This document shows positions 29,780 to 38,863 of a stretch of DNA of 64,000 bases, piece by piece. Each line of letters starts with the position of its first letter. The first letter of the stretch is position 1. Location of the stretch: the NCBI RefSeq assembly GCF_009938225.1, contig NZ_AP019657.1, positions 1,674,001 through 1,738,000 of the forward strand, given 5' to 3'. The DNA is from Vibrio ponticus. Its GTDB lineage: Bacteria; Pseudomonadota; Gammaproteobacteria; Enterobacterales; Vibrionaceae. Made by a program: the position numbers and the translations under genes. The notes beneath the pieces were generated by a model, which ran no database searches, was not told the origin of the DNA, and was given only the letters and a program-made list of their open reading frames with translations.

Positions 29780-31170
29780 TACAATCTTCCTAGTTGCTTA
29801 TGCCACACTGTAGCATTGTTTCCTTGACGAGATAGCCAAACCAGAGCGGTGTTACCTTCCGCAAGGTTAAACTGGTAAGACTGTCCCCCAATATCCAAAC
29901 GTTGCTGACCTTCATCAACCATTACGCTACTCGCATAGACAGCGGCAGGTAATGTTTGCCAGCTACGTGTGTCTGGTTGCTCTGTCAGCGTGTTCCAGAC
30001 ATTAAAAATTAAGTTACCAACATCATCGCCACGAGCAGCTTCTTTGCGCACCTGATCTTTTGCCACGACACGCAGAGCTTGGCGAATAATGATGTTCGGC
30101 ATCCGTTCAGACAAATCTTGCTGTGCCATAAGATTAACATCGGCCAGTAGTTCATTTGGCACTGATTGCTGATTTAACCTAAGCGGCGAAAAAGTCGCTA
30201 AGTTCGCTGATGGATAATAAGGTAACGCTAAAGAGTACAACGCCCCATTGCCACGACTGTCATAAAGAGGTAAAGATAACTTCCACCCCTGCATCGCTTC
30301 GACCGTATCCTGCTCTTGCAAAATAATCACACGTGCTTTGCCGGATTGATTCGCTTGTGCCTTACCATAACGTTTTTCCAGCATGCGCAAATCGTCACTC
30401 ATTCCTAAACGACGGGCTGCACGCATAGTACTGTCAATAACGGCGCGGTTATCTGGCATCACTGCCAACGCTCGTCGGTAGTCAACATACGCGCTGTTCA
30501 AGTCACCATCCGCTTCATATAACAACGCTGATAAATACATCAAATAGGCATTTTGTACTGCTTGCAGTTTTTTTCCCGCATCAGGATATTGCGCTAATAC
30601 GCTGCCAATGTTAGGTGTTAAGCCTTGCGATTCCATTTCAGATTGCGCTGCTTCAAGTTGTCTTTCTCGCTCTGCCCTTGCCTGCTCTTGCACTTGGTTA
30701 GCTCGGCGCATTTCCACTAACGCATCATCTAGCTTATTTTCTTTGACGTAATTTAATCCTAAGTATAGATGGAGGAATCCGAGCTCATAATCGGCGGGAT
30801 AATAGATATTTAAGTTATCATTGACCGCTAGTGCACCAATGCTCGTCGCGGTATCCGTGATTGAAACGGTCGCCTTATCTTGCTCTTTACGTACCGCTTG
30901 GTCACTCAGTTCTAACGAACTCAAACTCTGCTGATCGTTATTATTGAGCAGATAGACGCGTCCACGTTCAAAATTATCAAGAATGTCCCCAGCAATTCCG
31001 TCTGGCAATGCTTGCTCTGCCGCTGAATAATCACCGCGCTTGACTGCTTGATAAACTTCTTGGTTCTGCGCGCTATAGTGACTAAATAAATTGCCAGCCG
31101 AAAAGTTTGCACACGCAGTTAATTGTAAAGCGCTAATCGTTAGCACGACGAGTCGAATAGCTTTGTTCAA
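29779..31170 (-). CDS. COG3014-type TPR-containing lipoprotein
   Basis: 463-residue predicted lipoprotein (lipobox LTAC, Cys20). The N-terminal half is helical and TPR-like (GFLHLYLGLNYVKENKLDDALVEMRRANQV, AYVDYRRALAVMPDNRAV; each shown only in part as repeats); the C-terminal half is beta-rich. It heads the unit COG3014-ycfL-lpoB-thiK. The role is unknown; position suggests a link with peptidoglycan synthesis at the outer membrane. Confidence 0.82.
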   Translation of the reverse strand: MNKAIRLVVLTISALQLTACANFSAGNLFSHYSAQNQEVYQAVKRGDYSAAEQALPDGIAGDILDNFERGRVYLLNNNDQQSLSSLELSDQAVRKEQDKATVSITDTATSIGALAVNDNLNIYYPADYELGFLHLYLGLNYVKENKLDDALVEMRRANQVQEQARAERERQLEAAQSEMESQGLTPNIGSVLAQYPDAGKKLQAVQNAYLMYLSALLYEADGDLNSAYVDYRRALAVMPDNRAVIDSTMRAARRLGMSDDLRMLEKRYGKAQANQSGKARVIILQEQDTVEAMQGWKLSLPLYDSRGNGALYSLALPYYPSANLATFSPLRLNQQSVPNELLADVNLMAQQDLSERMPNIIIRQALRVVAKDQVRKEAARGDDVGNLIFNVWNTLTEQPDTRSWQTLPAAVYASSVMVDEGQQRLDIGGQSYQFNLAEGNTALVWLSRQGNNATVWHKQLGRL

Positions 31171-31199
31171 TCCGCACTCCGAAATTCTTAATGGTTATT

Positions 31200-31231
31200 A
31201 AAAAGCACAACCATCGGATTGTGCTTTTTCG
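31200..31231 (-). terminator. Terminator after hinT
   Basis: AAAAAGCACAA and TTGTGCTTTTT form an 11-bp stem around an 8-nt loop. It lies 33 bp after the hinT stop and separates it from the lipoprotein operon. Confidence 0.85.
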
Positions 31232-31262
31232 CTTTATAACTATAGACTGTGTTCAGCCTGAA

Positions 31263-31613
31263 TTAGTTCATTAGCAATGGGCCTAATGGCGCACCGCCGA
31301 CTAAATGCATATGAATATGGTACACTTCTTGACCGCCGTGGGCGTTACAGTTCACGATCAAACGGTAACCATTTTCAGCGATACCTTCTTCTTGAGCAAT
31401 TTTCTTTGCCACCGTAAACATTCGACCCATAGCCAATTCATCATCCGCTTCGACGTCATTCACTGTCGGGATTAATTTATTTGGGATGATTAGGATATGT
31501 TTTGGAGCACGAGGGTTGATATCACGAAATGCAGTGACTAGGTCATCTTGATAAACAACATCTGCTGGGATTTCTTTACGAATAATTTTACTAAAAATAG
31601 TCTCTTCAGCCAT
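31263..31613 (-). CDS. hinT: HIT-family purine nucleoside phosphoramidase HinT
   Basis: 116 residues from ATG 31613 ([20 protein letters not shown]), chosen because GGAG lies 6 bases upstream and the N terminus is the same as E. coli HinT; an ATG four codons earlier is in frame. The histidine triad reads HIHMH near the C terminus. It hydrolyses adenosine 5'-monophosphoramidates. Head gene of the block shared with E. coli hinT-ycfL-lpoB-thiK. Confidence 0.95.
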   Translation of the reverse strand: MAEETIFSKIIRKEIPADVVYQDDLVTAFRDINPRAPKHILIIPNKLIPTVNDVEADDELAMGRMFTVAKKIAQEEGIAENGYRLIVNCNAHGGQEVYHIHMHLVGGAPLGPLLMN

Positions 31614-31893
31614 GCTGAACTCCATGATTAATTAACCTAACTGAATGGTATACATAAACAGCCAAATTGTAACTTAGGCACTTCTTTGCAGCTATTTAGG
31701 TATATGACGAGTATGCGTCATGCGTCACTAAATCACAATTAAAAACAGCGACACATAAGATTGACGATTCTGAAAACTACATGCGACCAAGTTATTTTTG
31801 TCTTGTGCGTCATAAAACGTGTGTCTCGATATGAAAACAGTTGTCCGAATTCTGATATTTTTTACTGCAAATAAACAAATAAAGGAGAGATCT

Positions 31894-33885
31894 ATGAAGG
31901 GCTCAGTGATCAGGCGCATGTACGCTGGCTTTGCATTGATCATATTCATGTTTGCTGTCTCAACGATAATGGCGTTGCGCGGCATGGAACAAATACACGT
32001 GAATTTTGCAAGCGTGACCAACACGTCGCTGCCGTTGGTGTCTCTATCAAACCGTACAAACGTGGCTTTGCTGTCTGCCGATAAACTGTTTAAAGATTAT
32101 CTTACTACTCAAAGTTTTGAGCGCATGGATACCATCCGAGCCCAATTCGAAGAGGCAAAGACTTACTATGATGACAGTTTGAAAGAGCTTGAAGCTGCCA
32201 GTGCGAATGACCCTGAATTGATCGCTCGCGTTGAAGAAGTAAAGCAAATTGAGCTGCGTTACTTTGCAGCTGCAGATTCAGCGATGGATAACTATCGCAA
32301 TATGTTTGCCGCACAAGAGCAAGTTCAACTCTCGACACGCCAATTCCAACGTCTGCACTCTGAACTGAGTGCGGGAATGAAAGAGTACGTTGAAAAACAA
32401 GACAATATTGTCGTCAAAGTAATGTCGCGCAGTTACTTTGAAAAGCTTAAAGATGCTGAGGTGATTACGTCTGATGCTTTAGCCAGCAGTGATACTGAAG
32501 CGGTTGCCAAAGCGGTGGCGAAAAACAAAAAAGCCGTTACTCACCTTAACTACGCGTACAGTGGTTTAACCACGCAAATGCCGTCATTGAAAGATGAATT
32601 TGATGCCTCTGTTGCCCAATTCTCAATCGATATTGGTCAGAAAGGTGGTGTTCTCGATCAACACAACAATTATCTCACTGAACGTAAAGCGTTGTATGAA
32701 AACATTGCCAACTTAACCAAGGAAGTTGACACCTCACGCTCACTACTTAATTCGTTTAGTGAAACAGCTCAAGCAAGTCTCAATCAGTCACTTAGTGAAG
32801 CTGGCAGTGTGTATGATTCTGGGCTAGTTCGTTCGATTTTCATGTGTATTGTGATTGTTGCCCTAGCGGCAGGTATTGGCTATCACATTGCCCACAGCGT
32901 ACGTAATCCGTTGACTCGTATTCTAAAGACGCTGGAAGCGCTAAGCGATGGTGATATGACTCAGCGTATCGACATTCGTTACAACAACGAATTTAGTCGT
33001 GTTAGTGGACACATCAATACCTTGGCCGATAACCTGCATGATATTCTGGTCAAACTAAACCAAGCCTCTGATAACCTGACTCACACAGCCAACACTAACC
33101 AACAGACCTTGTCGAGCGCACAAAGTCAGTTAAACCAGCAGCGTCAGCAAACCTCTAGTGTGGCAACTGCGATGAACCAGATGCGTCAATCGGTCGAAGA
33201 AGTAGCACAAAGCGCGCAAGGCTCTTTGCAGATGGTTGAACAGGTCGAGGTAGCCTCTGAGCAAGGTCGCCAGATCATGAGTACCAATATCACTACCATC
33301 AATCAGCTTGAAATGCGCCTGACTGAATCCGTTGACGCGGTGAAAGAGCTACAAACCATGAGCAGTCAGATCGGCACCATCTTAGATGTGATTCGTAATA
33401 TTGCTGAACAAACCAACTTACTCGCACTTAACGCTGCGATTGAAGCGGCCCGAGCTGGGGAGCAAGGACGAGGCTTTGCGGTAGTAGCCGACGAAGTACG
33501 AGTACTTGCCCAACGTACCACCGAATCAACCTCTGAAATCGAGAAAATGATTGCCGCGCTACAAAGCAGCTCTAGCTCTGCCAACAATGTCATCCAAAGC
33601 TGTATGAACGACATGACGTTAACGGTTGACCAGGCGTCTGATGCCAACAGTGCGATGGAAGAGATTCAATCACTGATTATTCAAATCACTGAGATGAGTG
33701 GGCATATTTCCAGTGCTTGTACTGAGCAAAACAGTACTACCGCGGCCATTGCGCAAAGTGTGGAAGAAATCAATGAGATTGCTGATTCGAGTTATCGAGC
33801 CATGGCAGATATCGCGGAAACCAGTAACGACCTCACCAATTTAGCCAATCAACAAGGCAATTTAGTCCATCGGTTTAGGCTATAA
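31894..33885 (+). CDS. Methyl-accepting chemotaxis protein
   Basis: 663 residues from ATG 31894 ([17 protein letters not shown]), chosen over upstream starts because AAAGGAGAG precedes it. TM1 at about 10-30, a long periplasmic helical sensor domain of about 270 residues (helical bundle type), TM2 ([22 protein letters not shown]), HAMP, then the signalling domain with the hairpin-tip motif [20 protein letters not shown] and [14 protein letters not shown]. The ligand cannot be told. There is no C-terminal NWETF-type pentapeptide. Stand-alone gene with its own terminator. Confidence 0.95.
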   Translation: MKGSVIRRMYAGFALIIFMFAVSTIMALRGMEQIHVNFASVTNTSLPLVSLSNRTNVALLSADKLFKDYLTTQSFERMDTIRAQFEEAKTYYDDSLKELEAASANDPELIARVEEVKQIELRYFAAADSAMDNYRNMFAAQEQVQLSTRQFQRLHSELSAGMKEYVEKQDNIVVKVMSRSYFEKLKDAEVITSDALASSDTEAVAKAVAKNKKAVTHLNYAYSGLTTQMPSLKDEFDASVAQFSIDIGQKGGVLDQHNNYLTERKALYENIANLTKEVDTSRSLLNSFSETAQASLNQSLSEAGSVYDSGLVRSIFMCIVIVALAAGIGYHIAHSVRNPLTRILKTLEALSDGDMTQRIDIRYNNEFSRVSGHINTLADNLHDILVKLNQASDNLTHTANTNQQTLSSAQSQLNQQRQQTSSVATAMNQMRQSVEEVAQSAQGSLQMVEQVEVASEQGRQIMSTNITTINQLEMRLTESVDAVKELQTMSSQIGTILDVIRNIAEQTNLLALNAAIEAARAGEQGRGFAVVADEVRVLAQRTTESTSEIEKMIAALQSSSSSANNVIQSCMNDMTLTVDQASDANSAMEEIQSLIIQITEMSGHISSACTEQNSTTAAIAQSVEEINEIADSSYRAMADIAETSNDLTNLANQQGNLVHRFRL

Positions 33886-33910
33886 ATGTCAATTTCCGGC
33901 TAAATAATTG

Positions 33911-33950
33911 AACAAGGGCGATTAAATTAGTTAATCGCCCTTGTTTTTTA
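33911..33950 (+). terminator. Terminator after chemoreceptor gene
   Basis: ACAAGGGCGATTAA (33912-33925) pairs with TTAATCGCCCTTGT (33931-33944), followed by a T-run. Confidence 0.93.
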
Positions 33951-34034
33951 TAGACCTGAACATTATATGGTTACTAAGGCTTGCTGTGTTTTACCTTAGT
34001 ACCCCGTTTTGCAAGCCAACCATGAGGAAAAGCT

Positions 34035-35204
34035 ATGGCAATTCATGTTGGCATAATTGACCAAGATCCAATTCGTTTGGTCACACCATTATTAGATAAT
34101 AGAACCCTCAGTCAGCACATTGTGTTCATTGGGATAGATGCGCAAAAAGAGATGTATGAGCGCCTACACAGCGTGTTGGCAAAACGCCAAATCACCTCAG
34201 AATTTTTTGAAATACCTAACGTCGCTAATACGTCACGAATCAAACAAGCCGTCATTCAATTGGCTGATGAATTAAAATCCAGAGGCGGTGCGATAAAACT
34301 CAATGCAAGCTGTGGTTTACGTCATCGTTTGTTATCGGTCTACGAAGTTTTCCGTAGCTATCATTGGCCTATCTTTGTTGTGGAACCAAACAGTGATCGC
34401 CTGTGCTGGCTCTACCCCGAAGGTCGTGAAGATACGCAAGTAGAAGACTTAATCACCATTGACGATTATCTGACCATCTTCGGTGCTCGCGGTGAGTTTG
34501 CCGAGCATAATATCCCTCCTCAGCTTGATAAAAAGCTCTATGAACTTGGTGAACGTTGGGCAAGCAATGCCCTAGAGTTAGGCCCTGGTCTCGCTACCCT
34601 CAACTACCTTGCAACCACCTGCCGTAAAGAACAACGTTTGGATGTTGAACTGTCTGAAAAGCAGCAAGGCTATCGTGAACTCAACATGCTTCTCTCTGAT
34701 CTCGTCGAAGCGCAAATCGCAACCTACGAGAACGGTATTTTGACTTTTGCGAGTGAGGAAGCACGTCGCTTCTCCAATGGTGAGTGGCTTGAAACTTTAG
34801 TCCACAGTACCGTACGTCAAATTCAACAAGATATGCCGACCATTCAAGACCACTCGCTGAATGTTCAGGTTTACCGCCAGCTAGGTGAACGTGAAGTACG
34901 TAATGAACTGGACGTGGCGTCTGTGGTCAATAACAAGCTGCACATCATCGAATGTAAAACCAAAGGCATGCGTGATGACGGGGATGATACGCTTTACAAG
35001 CTAGAATCACTGCGTGACCTATTAGGTGGCCTGCAAGCTCGCGCAATGTTAGTCAGCTTCCGCCCGCTACGTTATAACGACATCACCCGCGCAGAAGATC
35101 TTGGTCTGGCACTGATTGGTCCTGACGAGCTTAAAGATCTGAAAACTCATCTTGCCCAATGGTTTGATGAAGCTGGCGGCTCAGAGGATTGCTCTGACTG
35201 CTAA
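34035..35204 (+). CDS. DUF1887 protein: CARF-like sensor plus PD-(D/E)XK nuclease (VC1899-like)
   Basis: 389 residues. An N-terminal Rossmann-like domain (1-about 150; HIVFIGIDAQKEM, IKLNASCGLRHRLL, WPIFVVEP) resembles CARF domains that bind cyclic oligoadenylate. A middle winged-helix-like segment (about 165-240) follows. The C-terminal domain has a PD-(D/E)XK site: E250 or E253, D293 in NELDVA, and E306-x-K308 in IIECKTKG. It closely resembles V. cholerae VC1899 (PDB 1XMX), the DUF1887 family that includes the cA4-activated nucleases Card1/Can2. No cas gene or CRISPR array is in the window. The usual TGG-type CARF motif is replaced by NASCGLRHRL, so the ligand may differ. SD GAGGAAAAG precedes the ATG; a terminator follows. 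Confidence 0.88.
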   Translation: MAIHVGIIDQDPIRLVTPLLDNRTLSQHIVFIGIDAQKEMYERLHSVLAKRQITSEFFEIPNVANTSRIKQAVIQLADELKSRGGAIKLNASCGLRHRLLSVYEVFRSYHWPIFVVEPNSDRLCWLYPEGREDTQVEDLITIDDYLTIFGARGEFAEHNIPPQLDKKLYELGERWASNALELGPGLATLNYLATTCRKEQRLDVELSEKQQGYRELNMLLSDLVEAQIATYENGILTFASEEARRFSNGEWLETLVHSTVRQIQQDMPTIQDHSLNVQVYRQLGEREVRNELDVASVVNNKLHIIECKTKGMRDDGDDTLYKLESLRDLLGGLQARAMLVSFRPLRYNDITRAEDLGLALIGPDELKDLKTHLAQWFDEAGGSEDCSDC

Positions 35205-35228
35205 CTTAACCATACCAAATAACACGCA

Positions 35229-35260
35229 TAGCCTCGCCTTAGCGGGGCTATTTTGTTTTT
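35229..35260 (+). terminator. Terminator after DUF1887 gene
   Basis: TAGCCTCGC and GCGGGGCTA pair (one T-G wobble) around CTTA, followed by TTTTGTTTTT. Confidence 0.85.
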
Positions 35261-35274
35261 GACCTTGGTCAAAA
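35257..35274. promoter_or_regulatory. Perfect 18-bp palindrome upstream of norR
   Basis: TTTTGACCTTGGTCAAAA: 8-bp arms around a TT centre, 85 bp before the norR ATG. It resembles the TTTGACC-N2-GGTCAAA signal I recall for HcpR, a CRP/FNR-family regulator that controls hcp in other bacteria, and it is also close to FNR-family half-sites (TTGAC-N4-GTCAA). The binding protein in this organism is unknown. Confidence 0.55.
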
Positions 35275-35298
35275 GGACATCAGTTATAAACTCGCCAC

Positions 35299-35315
35299 GA
35301 TGTACTTTTGACATC
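35299..35315. promoter_or_regulatory. Putative NorR box in the norR promoter
   Basis: GATGTACTTTTGACATC contains GT-N7-AC with matching outer bases (GATGT-N7-ACATC), the same pattern as the boxes upstream of hcp. It ends 43 bp before the norR ATG, suitable for autorepression. Confidence 0.55.
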
Positions 35316-35358
35316 ACCTTGCTAGCATAGCGACTCTTTTATCAATAAGAGCTTCGAT

Positions 35359-36885
35359 ATGCCTTCAAACGTTGAACAAACTCTCCTGAATATTGCCCTT
35401 AACTTGAGTTCCAATTTAACCAGTGAAGAGCAGTATCAGCACTTAGTCGAAGGCATCAGTCAGGTCTTCCCTTGCGATGCCGCTGCACTGTTTATTCTTG
35501 ACCAACAAGGCTTTCTTACGCCGGTTGCCGTTAAGGGCGTCTCTCAATCAATACTAGGCCGTCGCTTCTTCCCTAGCGCGCACCCTCGCCTACAGCAAAT
35601 CATGCAGAGCAAAACTCCGGTTCGTTTTGACGCAAACTGCGCCCTGCCTGACCCATTTGACGGCGTGATGCTAACCACCGAACAGACAATTGATGTACAT
35701 GACTGTCTCGGTTGCAGCCTCTACGTAGAAGGTCAGCTCGTCGGTGTACTCACCATGGATGCACTGACCGTTGGCGCCTTTGACCAGCTTGACCCTGTAA
35801 TGGTCGATACTTTTGCGGCACTGACTGCCGCCACACTGCGCAACATTGCTCAATTCAAAGCACTTAAATCACAAAACCGCAAGCACCGCTCTGTGACTCA
35901 AACCCTGATCCAACAAGCGAGAACTCAACAAGGCGACATGGTTGGTCTTAGCCCTCAGTTTGAAAAACTGAAAAGCAACATCGCAACCGTCGCAAAGTCC
36001 GACTTTGCGGTGTTAGTTTGGGGGGAAACTGGCACTGGCAAAGAGTTAGTGGCGCACAATCTTCATGCACAGTCCCATCGAGCCGATAAACCAATGATCT
36101 ATGTAAACTGCGCCGCTCTGCCTGAAGGGCTCGCCGAAAGTGAGTTGTTCGGTCATGTTAAAGGCGCATTTACCGGTGCCAATAGTCATCGTTCTGGCAA
36201 GTTTGAACTCGCCGATGGTGGCACCATTTTCTTAGATGAGATCGGTGAGTTACCTTTGATTTTGCAAGCTAAACTGCTGCGCGTGATCCAACAAGGTGAG
36301 TTACAACGGGTGGGCAGCGATCAACATCTAACCGTGAATGTGCGTATCATCGCCGCGACCAACCGCAAACTTGAAGAAGAAGTCGAACAAGGACGCTTTC
36401 GAGCCGACCTGTACCATCGTCTCAATGTTTTTCCGATCCATGTTCCGCCACTGCGCGAACGTGATGGCGACATTGCAGTGCTGTCTGGTTATCTGCTCGA
36501 GAAAATGCGTAGCCAATTCAATGCCCCAAACTTACATGTGCACCCTAAGGCGTTACAAGTACTGGAGTCTCAACCTTGGCACGGCAACGTTCGTGAACTA
36601 GAACATAGCTTAACTCGTGCAGCTTTACACGCGATCCAAAACGAGCAAACAACGATTCAATTACACCACTTTGACGATGTGAAAAACGATACTGATGTAA
36701 AAAACACATCACAGTACTTCCCTGCCACCAGCCAACCGATGCGCGCGCTGGTCGAACTTTATCAAAAAGATTTGATTGCTCATGCTTTAGACCAATCGAA
36801 CAGTACTTGGTCGCAAGCAGCGGACTTTCTCCAAATGGACCGCGGTAACCTCTATCGTATGGGCAAAAAGCTCGGTATCAAATAA
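35359..36885 (+). CDS. norR: NO-responsive sigma-54 activator NorR
   Basis: 508-residue enhancer-binding protein. N-terminal GAF domain (about 20-170), which in NorR holds a mononuclear iron that binds NO; AAA+ domain with Walker A GETGTGKE (222-229), the sigma-54 loop GAFTGA (269-274) and Walker B GGTIFLDE (287-294); C-terminal Fis-type helix-turn-helix (STWSQAADFLQMDRGNLYRM). Length matches E. coli NorR (504). The target is probably hcp-hcr just downstream, which has NorR boxes and a sigma-54 promoter. No norVW lies here, unlike E. coli. Confidence 0.95.
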   Translation: MPSNVEQTLLNIALNLSSNLTSEEQYQHLVEGISQVFPCDAAALFILDQQGFLTPVAVKGVSQSILGRRFFPSAHPRLQQIMQSKTPVRFDANCALPDPFDGVMLTTEQTIDVHDCLGCSLYVEGQLVGVLTMDALTVGAFDQLDPVMVDTFAALTAATLRNIAQFKALKSQNRKHRSVTQTLIQQARTQQGDMVGLSPQFEKLKSNIATVAKSDFAVLVWGETGTGKELVAHNLHAQSHRADKPMIYVNCAALPEGLAESELFGHVKGAFTGANSHRSGKFELADGGTIFLDEIGELPLILQAKLLRVIQQGELQRVGSDQHLTVNVRIIAATNRKLEEEVEQGRFRADLYHRLNVFPIHVPPLRERDGDIAVLSGYLLEKMRSQFNAPNLHVHPKALQVLESQPWHGNVRELEHSLTRAALHAIQNEQTTIQLHHFDDVKNDTDVKNTSQYFPATSQPMRALVELYQKDLIAHALDQSNSTWSQAADFLQMDRGNLYRMGKKLGIK

Positions 36886-36904
36886 CTGCTCTCCCTTGAT
36901 TCAG

Positions 36905-36946
36905 CGATGTAATAAAGACAACGTCAACGATGTCTTTATTACATCG
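36905..36946. promoter_or_regulatory. Two NorR boxes forming a 16-bp inverted repeat upstream of hcp
   Basis: CGATGTAATAAAGACA (36905-36920) is the exact reverse complement of 36931-36946, with a 10-bp spacer. Each arm holds GT-N7-AC: GT 36909-36910 to AC 36918-36919, and GT 36932-36933 to AC 36941-36942, centres 23 bp apart. A weaker third match (GT-N7-AA) starts at 36958. The second box is the full GATGT-N7-ACATC. In RNA the repeat could also fold as a terminator-like hairpin for norR, but no T-run follows. Confidence 0.7.
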
Positions 36947-36997
36947 AAACATTATCAGTCAAAGACAAAAACACTTTAATATCAATAAGATAAAAAC

Positions 36998-37013
36998 TGG
37001 CACACTCCGTGCT
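36998..37013 (+). promoter_or_regulatory. Sigma-54 promoter of hcp-hcr
   Basis: TGGCACACTCCGTGCT: GG at 36999-37000 and GC at 37011-37012 have the exact -24/-12 spacing of sigma-54 promoters, and TGGCAC matches the -24 consensus. The transcription start would fall near 37024, about 96 bp before the hcp ATG, with the NorR boxes about 60-110 bp upstream. Confidence 0.75.
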
Positions 37014-37119
37014 CTATAGCGTTCATCAAAACTCGCTAACCACCTATACAGCGCCAATACGTGCTTAAGTGGTCGGTTAAGCCAATGAATAACTATTACG
37101 AGTAAACTGGAGTATCACT

Positions 37120-38778
37120 ATGTTCTGTATTCAATGTGAACAGACAATTCAAACCCCAACCATTAAAGGCTGTTCATTCACACAAGGTATGTGTGGAAAA
37201 ACATCGGAAGTTTCAGATCTACAAGACGTTCTGGTTTACACCCTACAAGGCGTTTCTTACTGGGCTGAGCAAGCTCGCGCATTCAACATTATTAATGCTG
37301 AAATCGACACTTGGGCACCACGCGCATTTTTTGCCACATTAACCAATGTTAACTTCGACCCTGAGCGTATTCTTGAATTTACCAATCAAGCAGCGCAATA
37401 CAAGGCCGAGCTTAAGCAGCAAACCCTTGCAGCAGCAGCTCTCAACAATGTTGAACTTGAAGCTGCACCTCAAGTCGCCGAATTTGAACTACCAGCAGAC
37501 GCCGCAGAAATCCTCGCTTTTGCCCCTCACGCTGCGGTTAACCGTGGTAAAGAACAAGTAAGTGAAGATGTCATTGGTCTGCGTTTATTGTGCCTTTATG
37601 GCTTAAAAGGTGCGGCGGCTTACATGGAGCATGCTCGTGTCCTTGATCAGACTGACGCTGCCATTCATGCCCAGTTCCACAAAATCATGGCATGGTTAGG
37701 TACTGAGCCTACCGATCTTAATCAGCTACTTGAGTGTTCGATGGAAATCGGCTTGATGAACTACAAAGTGATGGAGATGCTTGATTTAGGCGAAACCGCG
37801 ACTTTTGGTCACCCAGCACCAACAGCAGTCAATGTAAAACCAGTCAAAGGCAAATGTATTCTAGTATCAGGTCATGATCTGCATGATCTCGAAAAAATCC
37901 TCCAGCAGACCGAGGGCAAAGGCATCAACGTTTACACCAATGGTGAAATGCTGCCAGCACACGGCTACCCAGAACTCAACAAGTACCCTCACCTAGTGGG
38001 TAACTATGGTAGCGCTTGGCAAAACCAACAGAAAGAATTTGCCAACTTCCCTGGTGCGATTGTGATGACGTCAAACTGTTTGCTTAACCCAAATGTAGGT
38101 CAATATGCTGACCGTCTATTTACGCGTAGCATCGTAGGTTGGCCAGGTGTAAGCCATATTGAAGGTGATGATTTCTCAGCAGCTATTGAAGCGGCACTGG
38201 CTGCGCCAGGCTTCCAACACGATGAAATCGAACAAATGATCACGGTTGGATTTGGTCGCAACGCACTCATGAACGCAGCACCGGCGGTAATCGACCAAGT
38301 GAAACAAGGTAACATTCGCCACTTCTTCCTCGTTGGCGGCTGTGATGGTGATAAATCAGAACGCAGTTACTACACCGATTTCACCGCCAACGCACCAGAA
38401 GATACCCTTATCTTGACTCTTGCATGTGGTAAGTTCCGCTTCAACAAAAACCAATTCGGTGACATCAACGGTATCCCTCGCCTACTCGATGTTGGTCAAT
38501 GTAATGATGCCTATTCAGCAATCCAACTTGCGCTTGCACTGGCTAAAGAGTTTGACTGTGACATCAATGAGCTGCCACTAACACTGGTTCTATCATGGTT
38601 TGAACAAAAAGCGATTGTGATCCTACTGACGCTATTTGCTCTTGGCGTTAAAGGCATTTACACCGGTCCTACCGCGCCTGCGTTCTTGACCGACAACCTA
38701 TTGGCAATCATTCAAGAAAAATTCGATATGCGTGCAATCAGCACCGTCGAGAATGACCTACAGACCATCCTAGGTTAA
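37120..38778 (+). CDS. hcp: Hybrid cluster protein (hydroxylamine reductase/NO reductase)
   Basis: 552-residue cytoplasmic Hcp. The N-terminal cluster ligands are C3, C6, C18 and C25, the spacing of enterobacterial Hcp; later Cys/His/Glu residues ([28 protein letters not shown]) bind the hybrid 4Fe-2S-2O cluster. Hcp reduces NO or hydroxylamine and limits nitrosative damage during anaerobic nitrate respiration. Length matches E. coli Hcp (550). It is expressed from a sigma-54 promoter with NorR boxes, followed by hcr. Confidence 0.97.
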   Translation: MFCIQCEQTIQTPTIKGCSFTQGMCGKTSEVSDLQDVLVYTLQGVSYWAEQARAFNIINAEIDTWAPRAFFATLTNVNFDPERILEFTNQAAQYKAELKQQTLAAAALNNVELEAAPQVAEFELPADAAEILAFAPHAAVNRGKEQVSEDVIGLRLLCLYGLKGAAAYMEHARVLDQTDAAIHAQFHKIMAWLGTEPTDLNQLLECSMEIGLMNYKVMEMLDLGETATFGHPAPTAVNVKPVKGKCILVSGHDLHDLEKILQQTEGKGINVYTNGEMLPAHGYPELNKYPHLVGNYGSAWQNQQKEFANFPGAIVMTSNCLLNPNVGQYADRLFTRSIVGWPGVSHIEGDDFSAAIEAALAAPGFQHDEIEQMITVGFGRNALMNAAPAVIDQVKQGNIRHFFLVGGCDGDKSERSYYTDFTANAPEDTLILTLACGKFRFNKNQFGDINGIPRLLDVGQCNDAYSAIQLALALAKEFDCDINELPLTLVLSWFEQKAIVILLTLFALGVKGIYTGPTAPAFLTDNLLAIIQEKFDMRAISTVENDLQTILG

Positions 38779-38796
38779 CTGTAATCACTGCCACGT

Positions 38797-38834
38797 CTGC
38801 CATCTTGCGAGTCATTGATTGTCGCAGATGGCAG
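38797..38834 (+). other. Hairpin between hcp and hcr
   Basis: CTGCCATC-T-TGCGA (38797-38810) pairs with TCGCA-GATGGCAG (38822-38834): 13 bp with one bulged T and an 11-nt loop. A U-rich but interrupted tail follows. It could be a leaky terminator or an mRNA 3'-end stabiliser that sets hcp above hcr. Confidence 0.6.
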
Positions 38835-38863
38835 ATTCTTTTGTTTGTTATTTGAGATTCCCC

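Noticed and set aside
36905..36946. Simple rho-independent terminator for norR
   Set aside because: The perfect stem lacks a T-run after it, while both arms carry GT-N7-AC; regulatory boxes are the better reading, although both roles are possible.
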